From positions 4,774,001 to 4,838,000 of the forward strand of contig WWBZ02000016.1 in NCBI GenBank assembly GCA_011503125.2: a stretch of DNA of 64,000 nt, given 5' to 3'. Below, one piece after another: positions 12,464 to 22,652 of this stretch. The position numbers and the translations under genes are program-made. Below the pieces are notes generated by a model. That model did no database searches. It was not told the origin of the DNA and was given only the letters and a program-made list of their open reading frames with translations. The DNA comes from Botryosphaeria dothidea (taxonomy: Eukaryota; Ascomycota; Dothideomycetes; Botryosphaeriales; Botryosphaeriaceae). Numbering within the stretch: position 1 is the stretch's first letter; every line of letters begins with the position of its first letter.

Positions 12464-15364
12464 ATGGCTGGTGTAACTGGTCCTGCCGAGGACAATATAC
12501 TTCAAGGGCGAGCAGCCCTTGCGGCGAAAAAGAGCAGTCCAACCATGTCTTCCTTCTCTGCCACCCAGCTTCTTCCCGAATCTTTCCAAGCCCTCGACCT
12601 TCAGGACCTCAACGATCACGACCGAATGTCATCCAGTCTCTCAGCAGATGGTCCCTCGGTGTTCGACCATGCAGAAGGCCACGATGAGCCAACACAATCT
12701 ACTGCATCGTCCCCCGGGGCCATGAGTGGATATGACTTGATGCCACCGCCGCCGAATATTACGCTTGCCAACGCCGAACGATTGGCAGAAAGATTGTTCT
12801 CCGTCGACCACCTCAATCTCATCTTGCGGCACCAACCTGCGTTCGTTCGTTTTACTACGTTTTTGAACCAATACCGACCACGTTCAGCGCCTACACTGGT
12901 TCGATACCTCGAGACCCGCAAAGCAATGGCAGCCATTGACTATGCAAACGCAATTGCGGTGGAAATGACAGCACCAAACAAGAGAGCATCCTCCTCAGCT
13001 ATGGCCGCACACCTCAGTAGTAGATTCGAAGCACGATCGCGACGTGCGGTGGAAGAGTTGATCACCGATGCGCTTCCCGCGTACATCACACATTGTCTGA
13101 CGCAGATTGTCACGGAACTTTTGGTGAAAGAAATAACGGGGAACAGCGCACCGATGAACCGACACCTAGCTGAGGGGCTCGCCGAAGTGTATTGTTTGAC
13201 AGACCCTTCCTTGCCGGACAACCCGATCGTCTATGCCTCAGAAGGTAGGGTTGCGACATGAGCCCAGAGCCTGATGTGCCAAACGTATGGCTAACAATGG
13301 TCCAGAATTCCATCTTGCAACTCAGTACGGACGAGACTACGTCATTGGCAGGAACTGTCGCTTTCTACAGGGTCCCAAATCAGCGCCAAGTACTGTAGCT
13401 CGCCTTCGCGAAGCCATCCGATCGGGTCAAGAGATCTGCGAGACCCTACTGAACTAGTAAGTGTACCAAACTTTCATTAAAGAAGTACCTGCGTTTTTCC
13501 AAGTTCGCATCCCTACATCGAAGCGGCAAGAAAGTAGGGTCCTTCGCGCTAGATCTTACAGGCGGGATGTATTTGCCCCGATTGATACGGTGCCACACCT
13601 AATTGCATTGTTTCACCAGGGGGTAGACTTCTGCTCTGTACGTTCTAGGTATGGGCTCGAACCTTATCCCACTTTTGCCACATGAACATGAGGTTGGGAC
13701 GAGATTCTCGGATGTTACACCTGACAGCCCCCTTTCAAATTCTGGGACAACTTTCGCCGCTACGAAAAGGACGGTAGGCGCGAACGTTTGCAGGTGCAGC
13801 TAGCGATGCGGATCATGGCGTGTCGCGTGGGCCTTGAAACCGGAGATTCTACCGTGAATTTCTCAGTTCAACGGTCTTCACCGTTGGTCCAAGCGCCTTC
13901 CGCAAGCCACGTCCGTGGGTAGAGAGCCTGAGCAACTGCATTACGCACGCGTTTTCCTATTGTTTTCAAGCTTCTCCTTCGATTCCAGGTTTTTGGTGAA
14001 GAACTCTTAGCTGACGATGATGTTGGAACGACAGCCGCCGAGACGGATCGCCATTCATCAACCTCTGTTTGGTTGCACCCTTGTATGACAACAAGGGAAA
14101 TGTACGATACTTCATCGGCTGCCAGGTTGACGTCACGAACTTGATCGAGGGTGGGAAAGGACTCGAGTCATTCCAACTTCTACTCGACCAGGACCTGGGA
14201 GCCCACGAGCAAAGCGACAACCCGCAGAAGGGCTCCCTCAAGGCCATAGGGGGCCTCGGCGAACTATTGAGTACGGAAGAGGTGGACATTCTCAAGCACA
14301 AAGGCCGCCACTCTTCGAACTCCCGTGCAAGTACTCCGGCACCACCTCCACCTCCTTCGCTTGGCTCGACTCCAAACCGCCGGTTCGTGGGTGTGGAAGA
14401 TCCCTTGGAGATCAATGTCTGGCCGCCTACGCAATTTGGACCTCATGGCAGGCTTCCGGGAGTCTACCAGAACGTGGGTGGCCCTTTACTTCACACTTAC
14501 CTCCTGATCTACCTTCTCAAACCGTTTAATATCTCGCGCTAATACCAATAACTCGAACAGTTTATGCTCGTACGGCCATGGCCCTCACTTCGCATCATCT
14601 TCACATCGGCGGCGCTCCGTATCCCCGGGCTAGCGCAATCACGCCTGCTCGATCGCATCGGGGGCCCGCAATCGGTCCGCGAGGGCATCGCGACCGCATT
14701 TGCCGAGGGGGTTCGCGTCACAGCCAAAATCTCGTGGTTGACCGGCAATTTCCACGGCAAAGATCAGCACGATCCGCACGAACACTCACGCAGCAACAGC
14801 ATCGAAGGCAAGCCTCGCTACATACACTGCACGCCTCTACACGGGTCGGATGGCCAGCCCGGAGTATGGATGGTTGTGATGGTCGAAAATGAGGACTTCA
14901 CCGGCGCGATTAACGCGCGACGCAAGCGCTGGGGCTACAGTCCCGTCGGCCCTGAGAGCGGTGTCATGAGCAGCAAGTTCACGCAGGAGAAGCTGTTCAA
15001 CCAGTATCGCGTGCGCGAGGGAGGCGATAGTGGGGGTGACGGCAGGAGCAGCAGCCGGAGCAGGGCCCAGAGCAGGACGCAGAGCAAGATGATCGTCGCT
15101 GACGACAACGCGAGTACCTTCTTCGTCGACGAAGAGGCGCCTCCGCCCATATCGAGCATCTACGCCGAGTACTTGGCCAACAGCGGCAAGCGGAGCACCA
15201 GCGCGTCGAGAGGCCCGTCCAGGCCGCCGTCGAGAGCTACCTCAGCGAAGGGATACACTTCGAGTCCGGAGCAGCCGAAGAAGAGATGGCCAAGAGACGA
15301 GGTGGCCAAGCTGGTGAGGCTTCCCGTCCCACCAGAGCGCATGGGGGAGATGGATGAAGAGTAG
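12464..15364 (+). CDS. RGS-LOV blue-light photoreceptor
   Basis: There are four exons: 12464-13244, 13306-13456, 14035-14473 and 14561-15364, giving about 724 aa. The junctions SEG|EFHL (61-bp intron), LLNY|RRDG (578 bp) and VYQN|FMLV (87 bp) are all in frame. Residues ~95-215 form an RGS-like helical domain (AERLAERLFSVDHLNLILR...). Residues ~235-350 are a LOV-type PAS domain with the flavin-adduct motif GRNCRFLQG, whose Cys forms the photo-adduct, followed by NYRRDGSPF and YFIGCQVDVT. A C-terminal conserved block (RPWPSLRIIF, LRIPGLAQS) follows. The last ~130 residues are Ser/Arg-rich and disordered. This order matches the fungal RGS-LOV family typified by Botrytis BcLOV4, for which light-dependent binding to anionic membranes is reported. 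The likely role here is blue-light-controlled membrane recruitment and G-protein regulation. The start could be later, at the Met at 12545. Confidence 0.92.
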
Positions 15365-15974
15365 GAGGCGGGTTTGAATTAGGTTAGGAGCTTGCGTTTA
15401 GCGCGCCGTTGGTGATCGGCATTGAGTCGGAGGTTCGAGTAATAGTTCGTGGTGATCATACCGTTGTCTTTCTTTTTCGCCTTTTTCAAAATACTGATCA
15501 TCGTCCGCCTGTCCTTTCTGCGTATACCCAAAGAAGCCTCCGAGCTTATTTCAAAGAACGCGGCAATCATACTGCTTTTTCTTCTTGTTTTCTTTAGGAC
15601 CTAAAGCACTACATCTTTTTTTTTCTTTTGTCGAAGTCTCCGCAGCGCAGCCCAACCGTGCATTTAAAGTTGGTCCCCCCTTCGTGTTCCCGACCGCCAG
15701 GGTTCCGGTTCGGTCCCAAGGACAGGTTTCGTCAACATCCCCGCTCCGAGGTTGACGTATCGGGCTAGTGCATCCGTTTTGAGTCGATGATGAGGCGAAG
15801 AAAAAGCAATTTAAGCTATATTCCCCTGTCTGCTCGTTCTTTGCTTTTTTCAGCTCGTACCGCTGTTGTGCATGGAGGCCTTTCTCCAACCACTTCATTC
15901 CACCTACAGGGGGGGGGGGGGGGTATTGCCGGCGGTTGTTAGCGGCGACGGCTTTCAACAAACATAGCCTTGTG

Positions 15975-16043
15975 GGGAGTGGAAGCATTCGTCCGGATAT
16001 GATTGTTCTATACATTTCCGTCCGGACGAATGCTTCCACTCCC
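15975..16043. repeat. Long perfect hairpin (23-bp arms, 23-nt loop)
   Basis: Arm 1 is 15975-15997 (begins GGGAGTGGAAGCATTC, ends TCCGGA). Arm 2 is 16021-16043 and is its exact reverse complement. The 23-nt loop is AT-richer. The fold is far stronger than expected by chance. It is followed by no T tract, so it is not a simple terminator. It could be the terminal inverted repeats of a tiny deleted transposon, or a transcribed stem-loop. Confidence 0.9.
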
Positions 16044-17023
16044 GACGGCAGTCTTGATGTGAATGTCGCATTTGGCACCAACCGTCGGCTGCTGCGCCCC
16101 TTTGTTCATCCCGGAACCGGGATCGCCCTTTTGGTTTCTTCGTTTTTGCCTGTTCTTGTCGTCCGACCGCCTCGGTTGGGAAGGACGGGAGCGGCCGTCT
16201 GTCAGTTTCGGACGGACTGGTTCGAGAAAAGGGAAAGAGGCAGGATGAGCATGCCAGGGATGCAGGCAACATGGTGGCCAGCTAGTCTCGATGCTGGGAG
16301 CCCTATCGATGATGCAGGGGGTTTGTCGACGGCCGGAGCGGGATCCGGGGTGTTGGGCTCTTGGAAGGAATGGCACTGCAGGGACCACGAGGCTGCCCTC
16401 AGCTCAACGCTGTCGGCTGCCCAACGGTTGGTGGTGGTTGCTACGCTCCGCTGGATTACTAATGCTTGTGGTTATGGCGCCGCGGATGTTTGGGTGGGGG
16501 CTTCACCTCAATGGTGATCGGCGTGGAGTTGAGAGTTGGGCAGGCTCTATCATCGCAAATCACTCTTGACTTCTTGCTGCGTCGGGTCCTCGTGTCCACG
16601 GCTAACGGCGTTCTATCAGTGCCATTTGTCAGCCTGATGCCTCCGTGGCTGGTGGTTTGCTCGAAGATCAAGTCGCCCAACGGCCTACTCACTCTAAACT
16701 CCGAGAAAGCTTTCTGCTTCCATGGGGTAACACTAATGTCCTTTCAAGGTTACACGGCTGATCTGTGAGTTCTTGCAAGAGATGTTATCCTCTTGTGGAG
16801 AAGAACTGGAACCCAGGCTTTTTCCGAAGCCAGCGATGGGGCACGGCGTGGCAGATACTAGTATTCACAGACAGCCAGATACTTTATCATGGTTAATGTT
16901 GAGCTGTATATTCAATATTCTTCTGCCATATTACCGCTGCAATTGCCTAGAGTAAGAAATTCAGCCCAGCCAAAGCTAATGATCTAAGTAGACCACTAAA
17001 AGTAATCTATAAAGTCCACTCCG

Positions 17024-17185
17024 AAAGAAAAGTAGTGAATGCAAATTAGGAAAAGCACAAAACTCACGCATTAAAACTAGACCGCCAGCGAGTAAAGCCT
17101 AGTTTAAAAGAAAAGTAGTAAGTGCAAATTAGGAAAAGAACGAAAAAAACCTGCGCATTAAGACCAGACCGCCAGCGAGTAAAGC
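17024..17185. repeat. Imperfect tandem direct repeat, two units of about 75-79 bp
   Basis: Unit 1 (17024-17098) and unit 2 (17107-17185) share the blocks AAAGAAAAGTAGT, GCAAATTAGGAAAAG, CGCATTAA and AGACCGCCAGCGAGTAAAGC in the same order. They differ by scattered substitutions and small indels. The pair ends about 45 bp from the 3' end of the peptidase gene, so it may lie in its 3' UTR. Confidence 0.85.
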
Positions 17186-17230
17186 ACTGAAAAGAAAAAG
17201 AGCATCAAAAGTAGGTGATTGGAGCCGTAC

Positions 17231-18386
17231 TCAAAATGTGTACCGTCCCTGAATCACATCGACACCAAACTTTTCCTTCAATTGACTGGCTTCAAAGCCA
17301 AAGGTGTCCTTGGTGCCAGTGATCTCGTACCGGAAGAAGCTAAGCATTCGACTATTCTCGTCCAGGATCGGGGAACCACAGCTTCCAGCGATGGCGTGAT
17401 TGCCGCACTGAAACATGATCCTGTTCAACTTGGCAAAAGTATGGCCACCATCATCAATGCAGCCAAGTGCTACAATGCTACCATCGGCGTAGCCCGAGTA
17501 AGGGTTGTTCATGGTCACCATGTCGCCAATCCTGCTTTCGGGAGCTTCCGGGATGGCGAGACTCTGAATCTTCGTGCCAAGAGCATAGTACTTGCTCTGG
17601 AACGTCTCGTTGATGTAAGTGGTTCCTTTCTTCAGCTTGATAAGGCAAACATCAGTGTGCGGGAGCTGACGGATGACTTCTCCAATGAGAATGCCACCCT
17701 GGTCGGGAGATGGATGCCATACTTCGCCGTCTGGGTTGAAGACGCTCAACCACTTGGTCCATGATATTGTCCGTCAGATAAACCTTCTGGAGGTCTACAT
17801 CATGCATACAGTTGCCACCTTTTCCCGTGATGCCATGCTTGAAGCAATTTTCCGCTGGGTCGGTGGTAAGTCGCAGAGGAACGCCTGCGACCGTTGCCGG
17901 TTGGCGAGGAGGAAGTTGTCGCACTCGGATGATGAGAAACGGAGGATGGAGTTCGACGCTGAAGGTGTCAGGGAACAGCGTCATCAACTGATCCCATGCG
18001 TCTTGATTCGGCGGTTCGCCAAACCGACCGTTGGTCATTATCGAGAACGGGAGGTTTACGTGCCTGGCGTCGAGAATGGCCTGGTTGAAACGCGCGTTAG
18101 GGTTGCCGAGCTGGACATCGAATTCACTGTCTATGGTTTTGCATTAGTGATTAATCTCTCTCGGTAATAGGAGTACAAACTTACCAAGTGTAGAATTCTC
18201 CGGTATGCCGCTCCTCTTGACAGGCGATCCACCCTCAGTAATCGGAGTACTTGCGTGATGCTTGGAAGCAATGACGATGTTCTTGTCAGTGCTGTTCTTC
18301 TCGGGAGACGGCTTTGTAGTTCGCTTAGTTCCAGCCTGGAACGGCGAACATGTTGGGGAGAATTGAAGGACGGTGTGGGTCTCCAT
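17231..18386 (-). CDS. Chymotrypsin-fold peptidase with Cys nucleophile, frameshifted
   Basis: Exon 1 is 18386-18185 and exon 2 begins at 18131; the 53-bp intron has a GTAAGT donor and an ATAG acceptor. The exon 1 product is Ser/Thr/Lys-rich. Exon 2 carries a two-barrel peptidase-like region. TDVCLIKL resembles the Asp segment of chymotrypsins (DIALLKL). AGSCGSPILD (nt ~17390-17361) occupies the place of GDSGGP, with Cys where the catalytic Ser normally stands. A His candidate is in FKHGITG. The reading frame breaks once between 17757 and 17747: ...TDNIMDQ continues in one frame, and after skipping one G the neighbouring frame continues WLSVFNPDGEVWHP to the stop at 17231. No other stop interrupts about 375 codons, so this is either a very young pseudogene or a sequence error. 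The antisense frame 17219-17764 is a shadow. Confidence 0.65.
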
Positions 18387-19626
18387 CTTGCTGAAATGGC
18401 TTCTTCAGTGTTGCTGGGGCTGGTTCTGGGTTTCTGAGAGAACAATTTCCGACAGAGTTACGAAGAGGCTTCGTGCTTAGATAGAGGAAGAGAGGAGGAA
18501 GCGTGCCCAGGACCTCTTTCTTAAAAAGCCTTTTCATGCACGATGGCAGCAGGCAAAACACAACATATGCACCTTCCACACACGAAGGTCGGAACAATGA
18601 CGTATTCATCCAGATGATGCACCATTATTGAGAACTTGAAGGCATTCATTGTTCGGATGCTCGATATGCCTATGACTGTACCCGAGCAAATTAACACGTT
18701 GTGAGAAGGATGTCCCATATCAACATCAGTCATTCCAATTCTCAACAGCTTGATACGTCACCCAGTGAATGTGACGTTGTTTATCGTTGGCAACCAATTG
18801 TGAAGTATATCTTCGGAAAATATTCAACGAGTCTCTTTGATAAAGATTTCTTAATTAACCGACCAACCCGAGTAGAAAAAAGAAAAACAGTAATCCCATA
18901 AGAGTGTAGATTTATTCAAAGATTTACGGACGGGTTCAAAGTTCAGCCTACGAAATCAGGTACAGCAAAATGGGAATGGAGCAGGTCATGCAGACCATCA
19001 CGTGGCACGTCACAGAACCCACAAGGTCGGTTGCAGGCGACGCTTCATGAGAGCTGTTGAACAAATCCAGATCATTAAGAGGCACAATTCATCATCTCAA
19101 TCGTATCTCATTGCCTTCACCACCACCGCCGCCACCACAGTCATCCTTCCAGTCTATCTACCCAACTCCAACTGGGTGAGCATCTTCCTTCACAGCCATC
19201 CTACATTCCACACCTCTCCTTCATCCATCAACCCCATCCACCAGGTATAAACCACCAAACATGAATACTGTACAAGTGTTGTAGTTGAGAGCGGGGACTT
19301 TGTTCCTTTCCATTCCTTCCATTCCTCTTTTTCCCTTCCTTCCCTCCTTCCTTCCTTCCTGCATCCATCCATCATGAAAAAAAAAAAAAACAAAACTCCT
19401 CCAAGAGTCTAGAACAAAGGGCGGAGGAGCACGAACCGTGAGAAGCCGGTAAACGTGCAACAAAGTAGTAGTACAAGCCTGAGCGAGGAAAAATAAAACT
19501 TTTTTCTCCTTTCCATTCAACAGCGCTTATGCCATGAGAAAAATGCCTGGACCAGAAAATTCATACAAGTAGAAGAGAGCGAGAAAGATTGGGTCGAGAT
19601 TGGCTTCAAGAAACAGGCGAGGGCGA
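18387..19626. other. Intergenic, about 1.2 kb
   Basis: This lies upstream of the peptidase gene and downstream of TIM44. No gene is supported. It contains a pyrimidine-rich tract with TTCC repeats around 19305-19375 followed by an A run (19377-19390). Confidence 0.55.
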
Positions 19627-21322
19627 TTAGATGTAATCCCTCGCGCTCTTCTGCATCTCAATCAACCTCCAGCCCCTCGTCTCCGGGTTGTTCACATCCT
19701 CGGGTATCCTCGTCACACCGATCGCGTACGTCACCTGCTGCACCTTATCGTCCATGCCGGCCGCCAGCTCACCCGACTTCGCGTTCTTGAAGACGTGCAC
19801 CTCCTGCGTCCTGCAGGTAACAATGAAGACGGGGATCTCGCCGGGGTCGAGCAGGCGCGCGTTCAAGATCTCGACGTTGCGGATGTCGAAGATGCGGCCG
19901 GCCGACTTGAGGCCGGCGGTGGTGTACTGCTGCATGAGCGCTGCGTAGACCTGGTACTGGGCAGCCGAGAGCCAGAGCTTCAGGACCTCGGTGTCGCCCT
20001 TGACGTAGGCATCGAGCACTTCGGGAAGGATGTACTCGCGCATCTCGGTCAGGAAGGGCTCGAGCTGGAAGGTCGGGTCCATCTCCTTGAACTTCTTGAT
20101 GACCATGGCAGTCTCGTTCTCGGCGAAGAAACCGGCGACGCGGTCCGAAATGCTGCGGGCGGTGGAGATCAGAGGGTTCTCCGATTCGCGGTAGTTGGCC
20201 TTCATGGCGAAGAGAGACTGCATCAGCCGGCTGTTCTCACGGAACTCGTTCCAGGATGCCTTCCATGCGGCATCCTTGTGAAGAGTGACGTTGGTTCCAG
20301 CGCTGGAAAATAATTAGCATGCAAAACTCTCAGTCAGAATACGCAGAAGCATACTTGGGATCCTCCTCCATCGGCTCCATAGTCTTCGGTCTGCCAGACT
20401 TGATGTCTCTTTGCTCCCTCTTCTTCTTGCGCTCCTCCTTCTCAACCCAGCCACCATATCTCGAAGAGCTGCCATCATCGATGACATCCTTCACATTCTT
20501 GTAAGCCTCGGTCTCGCGCACCGGTCTCGTAATCTTCTCCAGACCACGACCAGTAGCGTTCGCACCCTTCCTCAGCACGCGCACCGGCACAGTATCCCAG
20601 GTCCATGCCGCGCTCTGGCCGATCGCGCTTCCCGTCTTCTTCAAGACCGTCGACGTCGTGGACCCAGCAGCCTCGGAGGCCGCCTTGTACGCCGAGCGCG
20701 CGCGCTTGACGTTCTCGTTTTGAGTAAAATCCTCGACGCCAGCGGCCAGCTGCTTAGTCGAATCGTTCCACTCCTTTGACGCCTTGAACTCAGTCTTCAG
20801 CGTCTCGGTGAAGACCTGCCATGGCGTCTTGTCGCCGTGCGGGGGCGGTGGCGCTTCCTCCTTCTTCTCCTTTTTCTTGCCGTCCTTCTCTTCGCCTTCG
20901 CCTTGCTGCTCCTGCTCGCCCTCGCCCTCGGCCTTCTTCTCGCCGGCGGACTCGGAGTCGGCGGTTGAGCTCTTCTTCTTGTCTGCGTCCTCTGAGCGCG
21001 CCTTGTCTTCGGTGGAGGTTGCGGGCTCGGCCTTCTTCGCTTCTTGGTTCAGAGAGAATTGAGCGTGGAAGTGGCGGGCGTAGAGTGCGGAGGAGCGGAG
21101 GAGGACGTCCTGCGGTTGGAGCTGAGAGCGGAGGAAGGGAAGAGAGGATGGCGAAGAGGAGAAGGAAGTAGTAGGAGATGAGGAGCGCTGCGACTGTATC
21201 ACGACGGTCGATAACCGGCGACAGGCAGCCGAGCGGCCATGAGCGAAAGTGTAGGATGAGAGAGACGAGCGAGCGGCACCTCCAACGCGCGCTCCAACGG
21301 AGCTGCTGGCGAACGCCTTCAT
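19627..21322 (-). CDS. TIM44: TIM44, mitochondrial import motor subunit
   Basis: There are two exons: 21322-20355 and 20302-19627 (52-bp intron, GTATGC donor, TTCCAG acceptor), giving about 547 aa. TIM44 tethers mtHsp70 to the TIM23 channel at the matrix face of the inner membrane. The N-terminus is an Arg/Ser/Ala-rich presequence (MKAFASSSVGARVGG...). A long charged Lys/Glu region follows (nt ~21010-20840). Then comes the conserved helical part HGDKTPWQVFTETLKTEF. The C-terminal TIM44 domain (exon 2) includes NPLISTARSISDRV, EMDPTFQLEPFLTEMREYILPEVLDAY (given here only as anchor words: EMDPTF, EMREYILPEVLDAY) and NPETRGWRLIEMQKSARDYI at the end. Length is slightly above the yeast protein, mostly through the charged linker. 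The gene is divergent from mitochondrial uS11m with 290 bp between starts, so the two mitochondrial genes probably share a promoter region. Confidence 0.96.
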
Positions 21323-21612
21323 ACTCAACGCGCGGAAGAATGAAGAGATGGAATAGGACTCGGGAGGGCTGGAATGCCGCGATGGAGGGCGAAAGCGCGG
21401 GAGGAATTGAGTAGGTTGAGGCGTGGCGGAAGTGGACGAGGTGTTGCCCCAGAAAAGCTCAGTCAGTCTCTGGCGCGGCGGAGAAAGCAGGAAGTCACGA
21501 AGAAAAAGGCGGCCGAGGTTCCGCCGACGTCGACGACTCCGAAATCTCTCGACTCGCGTCTGCCATAGCACCCATCAACGCCAATTGCACCGTCGTCGGT
21601 CCCTCGACAGCC
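21323..21612. promoter_or_regulatory. Divergent promoter between TIM44 and uS11m
   Basis: A 290-bp gap separates two start codons that face away from each other. Both products go to mitochondria, so a shared bidirectional promoter is a reasonable inference. I do not see an obvious TATA box. Confidence 0.5.
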
Positions 21613-22284
21613 ATGGTCCTGGAGAACAAGGCCCAGCGGGCCTTCTCGGCCCTCAGCGGCTCCATCTGCCTGTCCTGTCGCGCATCGCAGTCCTCGCTGC
21701 CCCGGTCCGGCTTCCTCAACACCGCCGCGCCCCAGTCCTTCTTCTCGACCACCGCTCGCCGCGCAGCCGATGACCCGTACAGGGCCAGCTCCCTCGCGTC
21801 GATGCTTAGCATGGGCCGGCACCCGACCTCGAACATCAGCGCGTCCGACCTGCTGGGCAAGAACTTCGGCCCCGAGCTCAAGCCCGGCGAGGCCTCGATC
21901 ATGGAGGAGCCCGAGCCGCACCACCTGCACATCCTGTCGAGCAAGCACAACACACATCTGACGCTCACCCGTCCCGATCGCAACCCCATCATAAGCGTCG
22001 CCGCCGGCAACATTGGCTTCCGCAAGGCCGGCCGCAGCACCTACGACGCTGCGTACCAGCTCGCCGCGTTCGTGCTTAGCAACATCCAGGAGCGAGGTCT
22101 TCTGTTGGAGATCAAGAGGCTGGAGCTTGTATTCAGGGGATTCGGCGATGGTAGGGAGGCTGTGAGGAAGGCCATCATGGGGACCGAGGGCATGATGATC
22201 CGGAATCGCATTGTGAGGGTCACAGACGCCACGAGGTTGAAGTTTGGTGGTACTAGGAGCAGGAAGCCGAGACGTTTGGGTTAA
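21613..22284 (+). CDS. Mitochondrial small-subunit ribosomal protein uS11m
   Basis: This is a single-exon gene of 223 aa, with ATG at 21613 in a CCATGG context. It encodes uS11 of the mitochondrial 37S subunit, which sits at the platform near the decoding-site end of 15S rRNA. Residues 1-50 are a presequence rich in Ser/Arg/Ala with FFSTTARRAADD near the likely processing site. The S11 fold starts around residue 105 (HHLHILSSKHNTHLTLT) and includes GNIGFRKAGRSTYDAAYQL and KRLELVFRGFGDGREAV. It ends with the typical basic Gly/Arg-rich tail GGTRSRKPRRLG. No intron is needed. Confidence 0.95.
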   Translation: MVLENKAQRAFSALSGSICLSCRASQSSLPRSGFLNTAAPQSFFSTTARRAADDPYRASSLASMLSMGRHPTSNISASDLLGKNFGPELKPGEASIMEEPEPHHLHILSSKHNTHLTLTRPDRNPIISVAAGNIGFRKAGRSTYDAAYQLAAFVLSNIQERGLLLEIKRLELVFRGFGDGREAVRKAIMGTEGMMIRNRIVRVTDATRLKFGGTRSRKPRRLG

Positions 22285-22652
22285 ATGCGCTGCGGGGAGG
22301 AAAAAACGAGGTTTCTGGGCTTGGGATGGGAATAACCATTTATAAGGGCTTGTGCGGAATTTGCTGGTATGGTGGGCCTGCTGTACGATACTGGCTTTCA
22401 CACGGAGTTGATGGAACTCATCTGTAAAAGGAGGATGCCGCTGAAGATATGTATAAAATGACCTATCAAAACGCCACCCATTCAAGTTGCAGAGCACGCT
22501 TGAACGCTCATGGAGCACACAGATTTCCACCCTCCCCAGACCTGTTCCCGCATGCTTGCAAAAGCTACAATGGTATCAACCCTCTGTGCCCGAAATTAAT
22601 GAAATGGATATTTCTCGTCCAAGCTCCCCCATGCCGCGAGAAATCTGGAATC
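22285..22652. other. Convergent intergenic gap, 368 bp
   Basis: This stretch is between the 3' ends of uS11m (plus) and the PPPDE peptidase (minus). It presumably contains both 3' UTRs. No gene or repeat is visible. Confidence 0.6.

Larger units (their letters stand above)
15365..17230. other. Intergenic, about 1.9 kb, with hairpin and direct repeats
   Basis: This region lies between the convergent RGS-LOV gene and the peptidase gene. I found no supported gene. It holds a run of 15 G at 15909-15923, a 23-bp perfect inverted repeat at 15975-16043, and an AT-rich tail (16950-17220) with an imperfect direct repeat. The two convergent 3' UTRs presumably occupy its ends. Confidence 0.55.

Noticed and set aside
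17219..17764. 181-codon plus-strand frame over the peptidase gene
   Set aside because: The minus strand carries recognisable peptidase motifs in the same place; the plus frame has none.
19600..20313. 237-codon plus-strand frame over TIM44
   Set aside because: Shadow of the TIM44 C-terminal domain, which is unambiguous on the minus strand.
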